64,000 bases of DNA from UBA1672 sp963977495 (GTDB taxonomy: Bacteria; Pseudomonadota; Alphaproteobacteria; Micavibrionales; Micavibrionaceae). Each line of letters begins with the position of its first letter. Positions within the stretch are counted from its first letter, which is position 1. The stretch covers positions 1 to 64,000 of the forward strand of contig CAXBOT010000004.1 of the NCBI GenBank assembly GCA_963977495.1, given 5' to 3'. Position numbers and translations under genes: made by a program. The notes under the pieces were generated by a model. The model was not told where the DNA came from. It was given only the letters and a program-made list of their open reading frames with translations, and did not search any database. Shown piece after piece: positions 17,725 to 26,787 of this stretch.

Positions 17725-17757
17725 CGATAGAGCTACTCCAAATGAAAGGAAAAGACA

Positions 17758-17961
17758 ATGGTATACGTTGTAGGGATTGTTGGTTTCATTTTTGGATTTG
17801 TCGCAGGACAAATGTTTTTACTGTTTTTGTTGCGCGATGTGAGCAAGGAAGATTTGTTAAATGATCCCTATATAAAGATGAAGTACGGTATTTTGAATTG
17901 GGTAATCGCGATATCAGGATCTTGCTCGGCGGTTTTGGTGTATGACAGATATTTTTTATAA
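17758..17961 (+). CDS. Small two-span membrane protein, unknown function
   Basis: A 67-residue protein with a strong ribosome site (AAAGGAAAAGACA before ATG). Two hydrophobic segments, about residues 2-25 (VVGIVGFIFGFVAGQMFLLF) and 48-62 (NWVIAISGSCSAVLV), flank a charged loop (RDVSKEDLLNDPYIKMK). I do not recognise a family. It is divergent from uppP and shares the intergenic space; it precedes yceI by 79 nt. The good ribosome site and clean membrane topology support a real gene. Confidence 0.6.
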   Translation: MVYVVGIVGFIFGFVAGQMFLLFLLRDVSKEDLLNDPYIKMKYGILNWVIAISGSCSAVLVYDRYFL

Positions 17962-18040
17962 GCTGATTTGTTATTTGAAAAATCGCGGGTCGTACATTAT
18001 GATGCATAAATCTAATATATGCTCTTGAAGGAGAATTAAC

Positions 18041-18697
18041 ATGAAGAATTTACTGCTCGTTGCGGCGGCGTCGATTGGGCTTTTTGGTCTGATGCAAGGT
18101 GCGTATGCCGAAGAGGCTGCCCCACAAAAAGAAGTTGTGACGCAAAGCACGGCTGAACGCTATACGTTCGATAAATCCCACACACAGATTTTGTTTTTCG
18201 TAGATCATCTGGGTTTCTCAAAATCACAAGGTGAGTTCTTGGATTATGACGGATATTTTGTTTTTGACCGTACGCATCCTGAAAAATCAAATGTGGATGT
18301 GACGATCAAAACAGCCAGCGTTGATATGGATAGTGATAAATGGGACGAGCATTTGAAAAGCCCTGATTTTTTCAATGCCGAAGCATTTCCCGATATGACA
18401 TTTAAAAGCACAGCAATTAAGATTACAGGTGAAAAATCGGCTGACATCACAGGCGATTTGACATTGTTGGGTGTGACAAAGCCTGTTGTTTTGAAGGTCA
18501 CCTATAATAAGTCTGATAAGCACCCATTTAGTGGTAAATATGTCAGTGGTTTTTCGGCAACGGCAGTCGTTAAACGTTCTGAATTTGGCATGAATTACGG
18601 TTTGCCCGGTGTTGGTGATGATGTGCATTTACGCCTTGAAGTTGAAGGTGAGCGCGTAGAAGCAGCGGAAGCGCCTGCTGAAACACCTGCGGAATAA
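18041..18697 (+). CDS. YceI-family periplasmic lipid-binding protein
   Basis: A 218-residue exported protein. The signal peptide (MKNLLLVAAASIGLFGLMQG, cut after AYA) is followed by the YceI lipocalin-like beta barrel (about residues 38-200) that binds isoprenoid-type lipids in solved members. Typical strings are FDKSHTQILFFVDHLGFS, KSPDFFNAEAFPDMTFKS and GDLTLLGVTKPVVL. A very good ribosome site (AAGGAGAATTAAC) precedes ATG. The Ala/Glu-rich tail is likely disordered. The next gene, 33 nt downstream, fuses a cytochrome b561 to a second YceI domain, so the two probably act together on a membrane quinone or related lipid. Confidence 0.92.
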   Translation: MKNLLLVAAASIGLFGLMQGAYAEEAAPQKEVVTQSTAERYTFDKSHTQILFFVDHLGFSKSQGEFLDYDGYFVFDRTHPEKSNVDVTIKTASVDMDSDKWDEHLKSPDFFNAEAFPDMTFKSTAIKITGEKSADITGDLTLLGVTKPVVLKVTYNKSDKHPFSGKYVSGFSATAVVKRSEFGMNYGLPGVGDDVHLRLEVEGERVEAAEAPAETPAE

Positions 18698-18730
18698 CAA
18701 TAGATAATATTGACATGGAATGGAATATCA

Positions 18731-19978
18731 ATGGAGAACTTGCCCGCTAAAGAGTCATACCATTTGATTTCCAAAATTATACATTGGCTGACAGCCCTGA
18801 TTATTTTAGGGCTGTTGGTGGTTGGCACTTATATGGTGCAAATGGATATGAGTCCGCAGAAATTACAGTTTATTAATCTTCATAAATCTTTTGGCTTGTT
18901 GGTTTTGGCGTTGGCATTTGTGCGCGTCCTATGGCATGTGATCCATAAAAAGCCAAAGAGCCTGCCAACACATCAAAAATGGGAAAAAATCCTCTCCCAC
19001 GGCGTTCACATATTTTTATATGTCTTGCTGTTTGCCATGCCGTTATCAGGCTGGATTATGTCTTCGGCAGGGGATTTCAATATTAAATTTTTCGGCTTAA
19101 ACGTGCCGGATATTGTGTCCAAGAATGAAGGCTTGTTTAAGCTGTCGCGTGAGAGTCATGAGCTTCTGGCTTGGGGGATTTTCCTTGTGGTTGCGTTGCA
19201 CATTGCGGGTGCGTTGAAGCACCATATAATTGATCGTGATACAACGCTTGAGCGTATGGCATGGGGGAAAATCGGTATTATACCGTTGGTTCTTTTGATT
19301 GGTTTCGTTGGCTCTGTTTACGGTTTTATCCTTTTGAAAACAATCCAAGAGCCGAATATTGCGGAGCAAGCTGTGCCTGAAACGGAGCAAACGGCCACCC
19401 CCATAAAGGCTGCTGATAACGTGCAAGATCAAACACAGCAGCAAGGCGCCCTATATGTTGACGGCATCTCACAATGGCAGATTGATACGCAGAAAAGCCG
19501 CTTAGGGTTTCAGGCCATGCAATATGGTCAGACATTTGACGGCTCATTTGATTTTGATGGTCAGATCTTTTTCGATGCCGAGCAGTTAGAACGCAGCAAG
19601 GTACATATCGAAATTGATATCGCATCGATCAAAACAGGCAGTATGGATCGTGACGCACAGGCGAAATCCCAAGATTGGTTTGATGTGAAAACTTATCCGC
19701 AGGCGATATTCGAGGCAGGTCAATTTGTTCGCGGTGATGTGGCTAACCATTACATTGCGCATGGCGTTTTGACATTGCACGGGGTGAAGCTGCCCGTTGA
19801 TTTGCCGTTTTCTTTAGAGGCTACGCAAAGTGATACGGAACGCTCAAGCGTGGAAATGAAGGCCGATATTGATTTAAACCGACTTGAATTTAATATCGGG
19901 CAGGGGCAATGGCAAAAAACAGACGCCATAAGCGACAAGGTAACAATATCAATTAGTCTCCATGCGTCTGAAAAGTAA
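18731..19978 (+). CDS. Cytochrome b561 - YceI fusion protein
   Basis: 415 residues with two domains. The N-terminal half (about 10-185) is a bacterial cytochrome b561: four membrane spans with heme-ligand histidines in SKIIHWLTA, NLHKSFG, LSHGVHIFLY and RESHELLAWG. A further span (about 195-215) leads to a periplasmic linker and a C-terminal YceI domain (about 250-410; WQIDTQKSRLGFQAMQYGQ, SQDWFDVKTYPQAIFEA, GVLTLHGVKLPVDL). It likely passes electrons from the quinone pool to, or via, a YceI-bound lipid or superoxide; this is inference. In many genomes these are separate neighbouring genes. I use the ATG of MENLPAK; a TTG 21 nt upstream is also in frame. Confidence 0.9.
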   Translation: MENLPAKESYHLISKIIHWLTALIILGLLVVGTYMVQMDMSPQKLQFINLHKSFGLLVLALAFVRVLWHVIHKKPKSLPTHQKWEKILSHGVHIFLYVLLFAMPLSGWIMSSAGDFNIKFFGLNVPDIVSKNEGLFKLSRESHELLAWGIFLVVALHIAGALKHHIIDRDTTLERMAWGKIGIIPLVLLIGFVGSVYGFILLKTIQEPNIAEQAVPETEQTATPIKAADNVQDQTQQQGALYVDGISQWQIDTQKSRLGFQAMQYGQTFDGSFDFDGQIFFDAEQLERSKVHIEIDIASIKTGSMDRDAQAKSQDWFDVKTYPQAIFEAGQFVRGDVANHYIAHGVLTLHGVKLPVDLPFSLEATQSDTERSSVEMKADIDLNRLEFNIGQGQWQKTDAISDKVTISISLHASEK

Positions 19979-20054
19979 GGGGCAGAGGCCATCTTATTTT
20001 CATAAATTATCGCTTTGTGATTGAATATTTTGCGCTGTTCGATAAACTGCAAGC

Positions 20055-20720
20055 ATGCGAATCTTATATCATTTTTGGCTACACCCTTTTTCACGTAAAG
20101 TGCGTATGACACTGACGGAGAAAAAACTGCCTTTTGAACTGCGCATTGAAAAAACGTGGGAACGCCGAACCGAGTTTTTGGCGATGAACCCTGCGGGGGA
20201 TATCCCCGTTTTTATTGAAAAAGACGGCACAACCCTGTCCAATTCTCAGGTGATTTGCGAATATCTTGAAGAAGTCTATCCCGAAGTGAATTTAATCGGT
20301 CATGATCCTGTGCAGCGTGCGGAAACGCGGCGGTTGGTGAATTGGTTTGATCGTAAGTTTAATAACGAGGTAACCGAAAACCTTGTGAACGAAAAATTGA
20401 TGAAGTCGATTTTGAATTTGGGCGAGCCACATGGACCGACAGTGCGCGCAGGGCGTGCGAATATCCATTATCATCTTGATTATATTGGTTTTTTAACCGA
20501 GAGACGGACGTGGTTGGCGGGTGATTCGTTTTCACTGGCTGATATCACGGCGGCGGCGCATCTTTCTGCGGTTGATTATGTTGGTGATGTGCCATGGGAA
20601 CAACATGAAGCCGCACGCAAATGGTATGAAAAAATAAATGAACGATCAGGTTTTTCTTTGCTTCTTGATGAGCGTGTTCCGGGGTTTGAACCTGTTGAAC
20701 ACTATATGAAAACCGGATAA
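20055..20720 (+). CDS. fzlA: GST-fold protein, FzlA-like
   Basis: A 221-residue glutathione S-transferase-like protein. The thioredoxin-like N-terminal domain (about residues 1-80) begins RILYHFWLHPFSRKVRM and contains ERRTEFLAMNPAGDIPVFI and SQVICEYLEE; the helical C-terminal domain follows (LADITAAAHLSAVDYVGDV). The end of the chain, DERVPGFEPVEHY, resembles the short C-terminal tail of FzlA, the FtsZ-binding GST homologue that curves FtsZ filaments and activates constriction in Caulobacter. A detoxifying GST is the alternative; the gene symbol is therefore tentative. It is 27 nt ahead of the epimerase-like gene, so co-transcription is likely. Confidence 0.72.
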   Translation: MRILYHFWLHPFSRKVRMTLTEKKLPFELRIEKTWERRTEFLAMNPAGDIPVFIEKDGTTLSNSQVICEYLEEVYPEVNLIGHDPVQRAETRRLVNWFDRKFNNEVTENLVNEKLMKSILNLGEPHGPTVRAGRANIHYHLDYIGFLTERRTWLAGDSFSLADITAAAHLSAVDYVGDVPWEQHEAARKWYEKINERSGFSLLLDERVPGFEPVEHYMKTG

Positions 20721-20747
20721 TATAATAAAAAATACAAGGGGTTACGG

Positions 20748-21650
20748 GTGCAAGAAAAACAACTTTTTTGTTTTGGACACGGCTACACGTGTGATTATCT
20801 CGGTCACGCGTTAGCGGAAGAGGGCGGCTGGACAGTGTCGGGTACAACGCGCGACCCTGATAAACGCACGGCATTGCAGGCGCGCGATATTAAAACCTAT
20901 CTTTTTGATTTTGACACACCACTGCCTGACCCGATTTATATGTTGCGCAATGTCACGCATATTGTGATATCAACGCCGCCGACGGATAATGGTGATCCGA
21001 CCTTTATTGCCCACGCACATGATATTGTCGGTCTGCCCAATCTGGAGTGGATCGGCTATTTATCGACCACTGGCTCGTATGGTGATCGCGATGGTGGCTG
21101 GGTTGATGAAGGGTCTTACCCAAGGCCGTCAACAAAGCGCGGATCAAGACGGTTAAAAGCTGAAGAGCAATGGATGTCGCTATTCTATAGCCATAATGTT
21201 CCGGTTCATATTTTCCGTTTGGCGGGGATTTACGGGCCGGGACGCAGCGCGCTGGATTCTGTGCGCTCAGGCGTTGCGCGCCGTATTGATAAACCAGGCC
21301 ACGCATTCAGCCGTACGCATGTCGAGGATATTGTGCAGGTGTTAAAAACATCTATGGAGAATCCAAAGGCGGGAGAAATTTATAATGTATGCGATGATAT
21401 GCCCGCGCCCAGTCACGAAGTTATTGATTATGCGTGCCAGCTTTTGGGGATTGAGTCCCCGCCGCTTATGCCCTTTGATATGGTTGATCTCGCCCCGATA
21501 ACGCAAAGTTTTTATGCGGATAATAAACGCATTCGTAACGATAAAATCAAAGAAGATCTCGGCATTGTGTTGAAATATCCTGATTATAAGCAGGGCTTAC
21601 AGGGCTGCCTTGATGCCGAAGGCTACGCCAAGGAAAATGCGGAGCGTTAG
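20748..21650 (+). CDS. NAD(P)-dependent epimerase/dehydratase-like protein (YeeZ-type)
   Basis: A 300-residue Rossmann-fold protein of the extended SDR family. It starts at GTG with a good ribosome site (AAGGGG). The nucleotide-binding loop is degenerate at the start (FCFGHGYTCDYLGHAL), as in the YeeZ branch; the remaining landmarks are ISTPPTDNGDP, YLSTTGSYGDRDGGWVDE, and RLAGIYGPGRSALD. The catalytic Y-x3-K is not in its usual place, so an enzymatic reaction cannot be assigned. It follows the FzlA-like gene closely and is convergent with the histidine kinase (11-nt gap). Confidence 0.82.
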   Translation: MQEKQLFCFGHGYTCDYLGHALAEEGGWTVSGTTRDPDKRTALQARDIKTYLFDFDTPLPDPIYMLRNVTHIVISTPPTDNGDPTFIAHAHDIVGLPNLEWIGYLSTTGSYGDRDGGWVDEGSYPRPSTKRGSRRLKAEEQWMSLFYSHNVPVHIFRLAGIYGPGRSALDSVRSGVARRIDKPGHAFSRTHVEDIVQVLKTSMENPKAGEIYNVCDDMPAPSHEVIDYACQLLGIESPPLMPFDMVDLAPITQSFYADNKRIRNDKIKEDLGIVLKYPDYKQGLQGCLDAEGYAKENAER

Positions 21651-21661
21651 GCTGTACGTAT

Positions 21662-23623
21662 TTAAGAGGTTTGCGCTTGAAACGGCAGGCGTACACTGAC
21701 GGTCGTGCCGATATCAACCGTTGATTCAATGTGAATAGACCCGCCATGCAACTCGATCAGCTCTTTCGTAATGGATAAGCCAAGGCCTGTACCTTCGTGG
21801 TTGCGTGTATATTCAGAAGAGGCCTGCTCAAACGGGCGCAAGACAGAGGCCAGTTTATTCGGCGGAATACCAATGCCCGTGTCGCATACTTTCAAAGAGA
21901 TATAATCATTATTTTGATAGCATTCAATCCAAACGGAGCCGCTTTCAGGCGTGAATTTAACCGCGTTGGACAGCAAATTGAGAAGAATTTGCGTGAGCGC
22001 GCGTCTGTCGCCGATGATGCTTAATGCAGGATTATCAATTTCAAAAGGTCTGATCGTGACATGTTGTTCTGCCGCGCGGCCTTGGATCATGTCTATACAG
22101 CGATGAATAATATCTTTGATACAGATGCTTTCCAGATCCAGCACGTGTTTTCCGGCTTCTATCTTAGACATATCGAGAATATCGCTGATCAGATCGAGCA
22201 AATGATGGCCGCTTTCCTTAATGCTGGTGGCATATTCTACATATTTTCCATTGAAAATAGGGCCGAGCATTTGGGATTCGATCATTTCCGAAAAGCCGAT
22301 AATGGCGTTTAGGGGCGTACGTAATTCGTGACTCATATTGGCAAGGAAACGTGTTTTCGCGGCGTAGGCTTGCTCTGATGAGTCTTTTGCCTGTCGCAAT
22401 TCTTCCTCATACAGCATGCGTTCGGTCATATCTTGCATAATGCCATACAGAGCAATAACCTCGCCGTCCGCGCTCTTTTCGCAGCGTCCTTCACACATGA
22501 TAAAGCGTACATCGCCGCCCGGACGCATGACACGAAATTCCATGTCGTAGTTTTTTTCCTCGATAATTGCGCGTTGGAAAACCTGTACGACGCGGCCTAA
22601 ATCACGTTTGTGAACAAGGCTGGTCAGGCTGTTAATGCTTGGCTTGAAGTGGTTTTGGTCGACGCCGAAAATGCGGAAGATTTCTTCTGACCATGAAATA
22701 TATTCTTCGCCGATAAGCCAGTGCCAATGCCCCATGCGACCAATGGCTTCGGCTTCGGATAATTGTTTTTCCCGACGTTGTAAATTGCGGTGTTTTTCTT
22801 TGATGTCAGTGATGTCGCGCCCGATGGAATATATTTTACCATCTTCATATTTTTGTCGCCATTCAATCCACTGTACGCGCCCTTCCGGCGTTGTCATTTG
22901 CGCCTCAAAGTCCATAATGTGGCTCTGATCGCTAAAGTCATGCTGCGCAAGGCCTGCAAGTGTACGCCTTATATGGGACTGATCTTCGGGTTTGAAAAGG
23001 TCAAAAAAGGTGATGCTGTCATGTGTTTCGAATGTTTCATTATATAAATCCAAAAACGTGCCGTTCGCATGCAGGATATGACCGGATATATCGGTAATCA
23101 CCATTAAATCCTGCGCCATTTCGACGAAGGGGGCATATTGATCAGTTTGTTGGGCTTGGGTGCTTTGGGCGGGGTGCGCGGCGGATTCTATGCGCGCAGC
23201 AGAGTTTTGGATGCGCTCCATCAATATATCGAGGTTACCGTCTTCAGGATCGTCAATGCCGTTTTCCAGCGCAGACGCGATTAAATAGCGCCTGTTGTCT
23301 GAGGTGGTGAGCCAATCAAAGTAAAATTCGGTCATAATGCCGTTATCTTTGATATGAACATCGTGCGCACCGGTTTGTAATTCGGTAATGTCTTCTAAAT
23401 CGCCGTCTGAAAATTGGATAACGTCCGTAATGTGGGGGCGTTCATCCACATCAATGCCCATAAGCTCGCAAAATGTTTCGTTGGTAAATATAACGAAGCC
23501 ATCTTCATCGACGGCACAACGCGGCGCCTCATTCTTCTGAAGGACGTGCGGAGATAAAGTGTCTTCAATGTTTATTTTGTTTCTTAAGGACATAAGGATA
23601 ATCAAAGAGTTTCGACCACTCAT
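21662..23623 (-). CDS. Multi-PAS sensor histidine kinase
   Basis: A 653-residue soluble-looking kinase: no convincing membrane span. PAS-type segments lie at about residues 25-120, 168-285 and 290-410 (the last with WSEEIFRIFGVDQ, a PAS_3-like pattern, and DGEVIALYGIMQDMTE as its PAC end). The HisKA domain has H432 in NMSHELRTPLNAI; the ATPase domain has the N box LNLLSNAVKFT, G1 CDTGIGIP and G2 GTGLGLSITKEL. There is no receiver domain and no response regulator gene nearby, so it is an orphan kinase; the signal is unknown. ATG 23593 (MSLRNKI) is an alternative start; neither has a clear ribosome site. Confidence 0.92.
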   Translation of the reverse strand: MSGRNSLIILMSLRNKINIEDTLSPHVLQKNEAPRCAVDEDGFVIFTNETFCELMGIDVDERPHITDVIQFSDGDLEDITELQTGAHDVHIKDNGIMTEFYFDWLTTSDNRRYLIASALENGIDDPEDGNLDILMERIQNSAARIESAAHPAQSTQAQQTDQYAPFVEMAQDLMVITDISGHILHANGTFLDLYNETFETHDSITFFDLFKPEDQSHIRRTLAGLAQHDFSDQSHIMDFEAQMTTPEGRVQWIEWRQKYEDGKIYSIGRDITDIKEKHRNLQRREKQLSEAEAIGRMGHWHWLIGEEYISWSEEIFRIFGVDQNHFKPSINSLTSLVHKRDLGRVVQVFQRAIIEEKNYDMEFRVMRPGGDVRFIMCEGRCEKSADGEVIALYGIMQDMTERMLYEEELRQAKDSSEQAYAAKTRFLANMSHELRTPLNAIIGFSEMIESQMLGPIFNGKYVEYATSIKESGHHLLDLISDILDMSKIEAGKHVLDLESICIKDIIHRCIDMIQGRAAEQHVTIRPFEIDNPALSIIGDRRALTQILLNLLSNAVKFTPESGSVWIECYQNNDYISLKVCDTGIGIPPNKLASVLRPFEQASSEYTRNHEGTGLGLSITKELIELHGGSIHIESTVDIGTTVSVRLPFQAQTS

Positions 23624-23676
23624 GATACGCAGAAAGCAAAGATTCTGACAAGTCCTTTTTCATATCACTCCAATAC

Positions 23677-23702
23677 AAAAAGACCACCCGTGACGGATGG
23701 CC
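23677..23702 (-). terminator. Rho-independent terminator after the redoxin gene
   Basis: On the minus strand GGCCATCCG and CGGGTGGTC pair (9 bp, two G-T pairs) around TCA and are followed by TTTTT. It lies 26 nt after the redoxin stop and should end the dsbD-redoxin transcript. Confidence 0.8.
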
Positions 23703-23727
23703 TTTATGTACTATTTTATAGTTGTGC

Positions 23728-24351
23728 TTAATATTTAACAGAGCAACCGTAAGGCGCGGTCAACGGAACATCAACATTACGACCTGTAGACAGAGCGTCC
23801 AACGCGGCAAGCACGAGATTATGCGCACCTTCTACAGATTCGGGGCGCGGGCTTGGTTTGTCATCAATCGCACCGTTATATTCCACAGTACCTTGCGCAG
23901 AGATAACGAACATATGCGGCGTTGTTTTCGCAGCATAGAGCTTGCCGATTTCGCCAGTCGGGTCAAGAATGCGGGTTGTTGCGTGTGCATCAACGTCCTT
24001 CTCGATCTGGGCGGCCTCCTCAGGTGTTACATAGCCTTGCTTACCCGGTGCAGAGGACACAATAGAAACCCAAACGACGCCATTATCTGTGGCGGTCTTT
24101 TGGGTGTTTTGCATGTTATGCGTAGAGTATTGCTTTACGACAAAAGGGCATAGATGGTTGGTCCATTCAAGAACAACAATCTTGCCTTTGTGATCAGCCA
24201 GATTAAATTCATTTCCATGAATATCGGTTGCCGTAAAATCAGGAGCGGGTTTGCCGATTTCGACAGAAGCATGCACAGGCGCGCTGACCCATCCGAAGGC
24301 AAGTGGTATAAACACCAGTGTTAATAGTGCATATGTAAGTTTTTTGAACAT
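23728..24351 (-). CDS. Exported thioredoxin-fold redoxin (AhpC/TSA-like)
   Basis: A 207-residue protein with a signal peptide (MFKKLTYALLTLVFIPLAFG, cleaved near VHA) and a peroxiredoxin-like thioredoxin fold. Visible landmarks are GKPAPDFTATDIHGNEFNL, KIVVLEWTNHLCPFV, and TPHMFVISAQGTVEY. A single cysteine (C in NHLCPFV) replaces the CxxC pair, and a second Cys lies at the C terminus (GCSVKY). The type is common in alphaproteobacteria as a thiol redoxin of unknown substrate. The ribosome site AAGGGAG is strong. It follows dsbD on the same strand with a 52-nt gap, so DsbD may supply its electrons; this link is inferred. Confidence 0.85.
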   Translation of the reverse strand: MFKKLTYALLTLVFIPLAFGWVSAPVHASVEIGKPAPDFTATDIHGNEFNLADHKGKIVVLEWTNHLCPFVVKQYSTHNMQNTQKTATDNGVVWVSIVSSAPGKQGYVTPEEAAQIEKDVDAHATTRILDPTGEIGKLYAAKTTPHMFVISAQGTVEYNGAIDDKPSPRPESVEGAHNLVLAALDALSTGRNVDVPLTAPYGCSVKY

Positions 24352-24403
24352 GTATTTACTCCCTTTATTGAGTTGTGTGTGGTTTGCGTTGCGTTAAAAA
24401 GAT

Positions 24404-26614
24404 TTAATTCCCTATATATTCTTTTACGATTGCCGGCGTTAAAACCTGCGGTAAAACTATTTCCTTGGGTCTGGTCTGCGTTACGGTATCTCTTTTGCCG
24501 TAATAGACATAGAGCGGCACACCGTTACGACCAAACGTATCGAGATAGGCGGTTATTTCTTCATCTTGGTTGGTCCAGTCCCCGATAAGGTACTGTACGT
24601 TTTTATCTCGGAACAGTTTTTTGGTGGATTCGATGTTGACTGCAACAGCATGATTCAGCTTGCAGGTAATACACCACGCCGCTGTCATTTCAACGAAAAT
24701 GGGATCATCCCCCTTTAGAAGTGTTGAGAGTGTTTCTTTTTGATAGGGCGCGCCCATGGCGTACGCTTCTTTGGTGGGCGGGCTTTGTATAGAGCGTAGG
24801 GACGATAGGGTCAGCGTCATAAGCAAGAGCGAAATCACCAGTGTGATATGTGCAATGGCGCGTGCAATACCGATATTCTCAAGATGAATGAGCCATGCAC
24901 TAAAAGCGATTGCGAGCAGCCCCAGCAGAGCCAGTAAAACGCCCTCTGCGCCTGTTTGCTGACTGAGAACCCAGATCAGCCAAATCGCCGATGCGAACAT
25001 TGGGAAGGCCAATAACTGTTTGAATGTGTTCATCCATGCGCCGGGCTTTGGCAGAAGATGCCGCGCAGCAGGAACGAAAGACAGGAATAAATAGGGCAAC
25101 GCCAAGCCAAAGCCGAGCATAGCAAAAACGCTTAAGCTCACCGCGGTTGGCTGTGTTAGAGCAAATCCCATTGCTGCGCCCATGAAGGGAGCGGTGCATG
25201 GCGTGGCCACAATCGTTGCCAGCGCGCCGGTGAAAAAGCTACTGCTTAAAGAATCACCGCGTGTGAGTTTGTTTCCTACATTCGTTAATCGTCCGCCAAA
25301 TTCGAAAAAGCCCATCAGATTTAACCCGATTGCAAAAAGCAAGTAAGCCAATGTTGCAACGATCAGTGGGTTTTGAAGCTGAAATCCCCATCCGAGTGTT
25401 GTGCCTGCCTCCTTAAAGGCGATCAGTGCGCCGCCAAAGGCCAGAAAGCTGAGCATGATCCCTAATGTATAGGCGATGCCATGCAGACGGGCGCGTTTAT
25501 GCTCTTTATCCTTCATTTTGATGAGGCTAAGCGCCTTCATGGATAAAACAGGGAACACGCAAGGCATCAGGTTTAGGATCATACCGCCCAGTAAGGCGAG
25601 GTAAAGGGCGCTGAACCAGTTGATGTTACTGCCAGGTGGTGGGTGATTTGACGGGGCTGGTGCGTTATTGGTATCAGAGGGGGAGAGCGGCGCGCTGTTT
25701 CCCTTATTCACGGCAATCGGTTTGGCTGTTGTGTCGCCATTTTCAGGTTTTGCCGTAACCCAAAAACCGATATTTTGTCCGATATCCCCTTTGATGACCA
25801 AAAGGCCGCTGATCGTTTTCAAATCCTTGACGGGCTGGTCACCGCGCTCATGCTTGATGGTGATGCTGCCATTTTCAATACTGACTTGCGGCATGGCAAC
25901 GTGATTGATAATGCCCCAATCATGCGGAAAAAATTCCGTATTGTCCTCGGTGGCTGTATTTAAAATCGTTCTGTTTTCAGGAGTCAGGGACAGATGAAGT
26001 AATGCATCGGCTTCATGGAAAAAGAACTGCCCCTTGATCTCTTTGGGGAGTTTTGTTTGCGCGGCGGTTATGAATTCGGATTGTTCTGCATTCAGATTAT
26101 CGGGATCATTCAGATGAAGGGATAGGGTGCTGGATTCAGGAATACAAATTTCATTACAGACAAGCATATCAACTTGCGCTGTTAACGTGATCTTACCTTC
26201 GGGCAATGTGTCGGGCACTTTGACAGTTTGCAGTAATGTGACGTCATTGTAATAACCATAATTAACAAGAATATCGTAGGATATTTTATCCGGCACAGGC
26301 CATTTTATATCTGATACTTCAAACCCTTTGGGCAGCGTCCAATCTATTCTGACAGGCAAGCCTGAATCACCGGGATTGTCCCAATAAACATGCCAGTGCG
26401 GCTTTAGTTTAATATTGATCGCAACGGTTATTTCGTCGCCGGGTTTTACGGCGCTGCGCTCCGATATGACTTGTGCCTCAGTATAACGTTCATCAGCGGG
26501 GTTGGCCTTGGCATTGATTGGCTGGAGCGCCAAACAGGCGATTGCGATGAACATGAGTGAGGGCAGAAAACGCACATTAAATAATTTATAAATAGTAGAA
26601 GCCTTTATTGTCAT
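24404..26614 (-). CDS. dsbD: Protein-disulfide reductase DsbD (ScsB-like)
   Basis: Moves reducing power from cytoplasmic thioredoxin across the inner membrane to periplasmic thiol proteins. 736 residues. A signal peptide (about 1-37) leads to a periplasmic DsbD-alpha domain (to about 290; DMLVCNEICIPES holds its cysteines), a Pro-rich linker, an eight-span membrane core with C352 in LMPCVFPVLS and the partner Cys in ATPCTAPFMGAAMG, and a C-terminal thioredoxin domain with C648 and C651 (AAWCITCKLN). All redox cysteines are present. The long alpha domain is of the ScsB/DUF255-like kind found in alphaproteobacteria. Ribosome site AAGGA. It heads a two-gene unit with the redoxin and is divergent from aacS. 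Confidence 0.93.
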   Translation of the reverse strand: MTIKASTIYKLFNVRFLPSLMFIAIACLALQPINAKANPADERYTEAQVISERSAVKPGDEITVAINIKLKPHWHVYWDNPGDSGLPVRIDWTLPKGFEVSDIKWPVPDKISYDILVNYGYYNDVTLLQTVKVPDTLPEGKITLTAQVDMLVCNEICIPESSTLSLHLNDPDNLNAEQSEFITAAQTKLPKEIKGQFFFHEADALLHLSLTPENRTILNTATEDNTEFFPHDWGIINHVAMPQVSIENGSITIKHERGDQPVKDLKTISGLLVIKGDIGQNIGFWVTAKPENGDTTAKPIAVNKGNSAPLSPSDTNNAPAPSNHPPPGSNINWFSALYLALLGGMILNLMPCVFPVLSMKALSLIKMKDKEHKRARLHGIAYTLGIMLSFLAFGGALIAFKEAGTTLGWGFQLQNPLIVATLAYLLFAIGLNLMGFFEFGGRLTNVGNKLTRGDSLSSSFFTGALATIVATPCTAPFMGAAMGFALTQPTAVSLSVFAMLGFGLALPYLFLSFVPAARHLLPKPGAWMNTFKQLLAFPMFASAIWLIWVLSQQTGAEGVLLALLGLLAIAFSAWLIHLENIGIARAIAHITLVISLLLMTLTLSSLRSIQSPPTKEAYAMGAPYQKETLSTLLKGDDPIFVEMTAAWCITCKLNHAVAVNIESTKKLFRDKNVQYLIGDWTNQDEEITAYLDTFGRNGVPLYVYYGKRDTVTQTRPKEIVLPQVLTPAIVKEYIGN

Positions 26615-26787
26615 GACTTGCTAGATCCTTTGTTCTTACTTCCGTTAGAAAATAATTTATACATTATATAATAAAACCAAGATATGGTGATATTCGGAAC
26701 TTCTTGATTTTCGTTACAAGTTTGAACAAAATAATATTCGAAAATTCAGACGTTCTGTGGATAGTCATCCAAAGAGAAAGCATTTCA

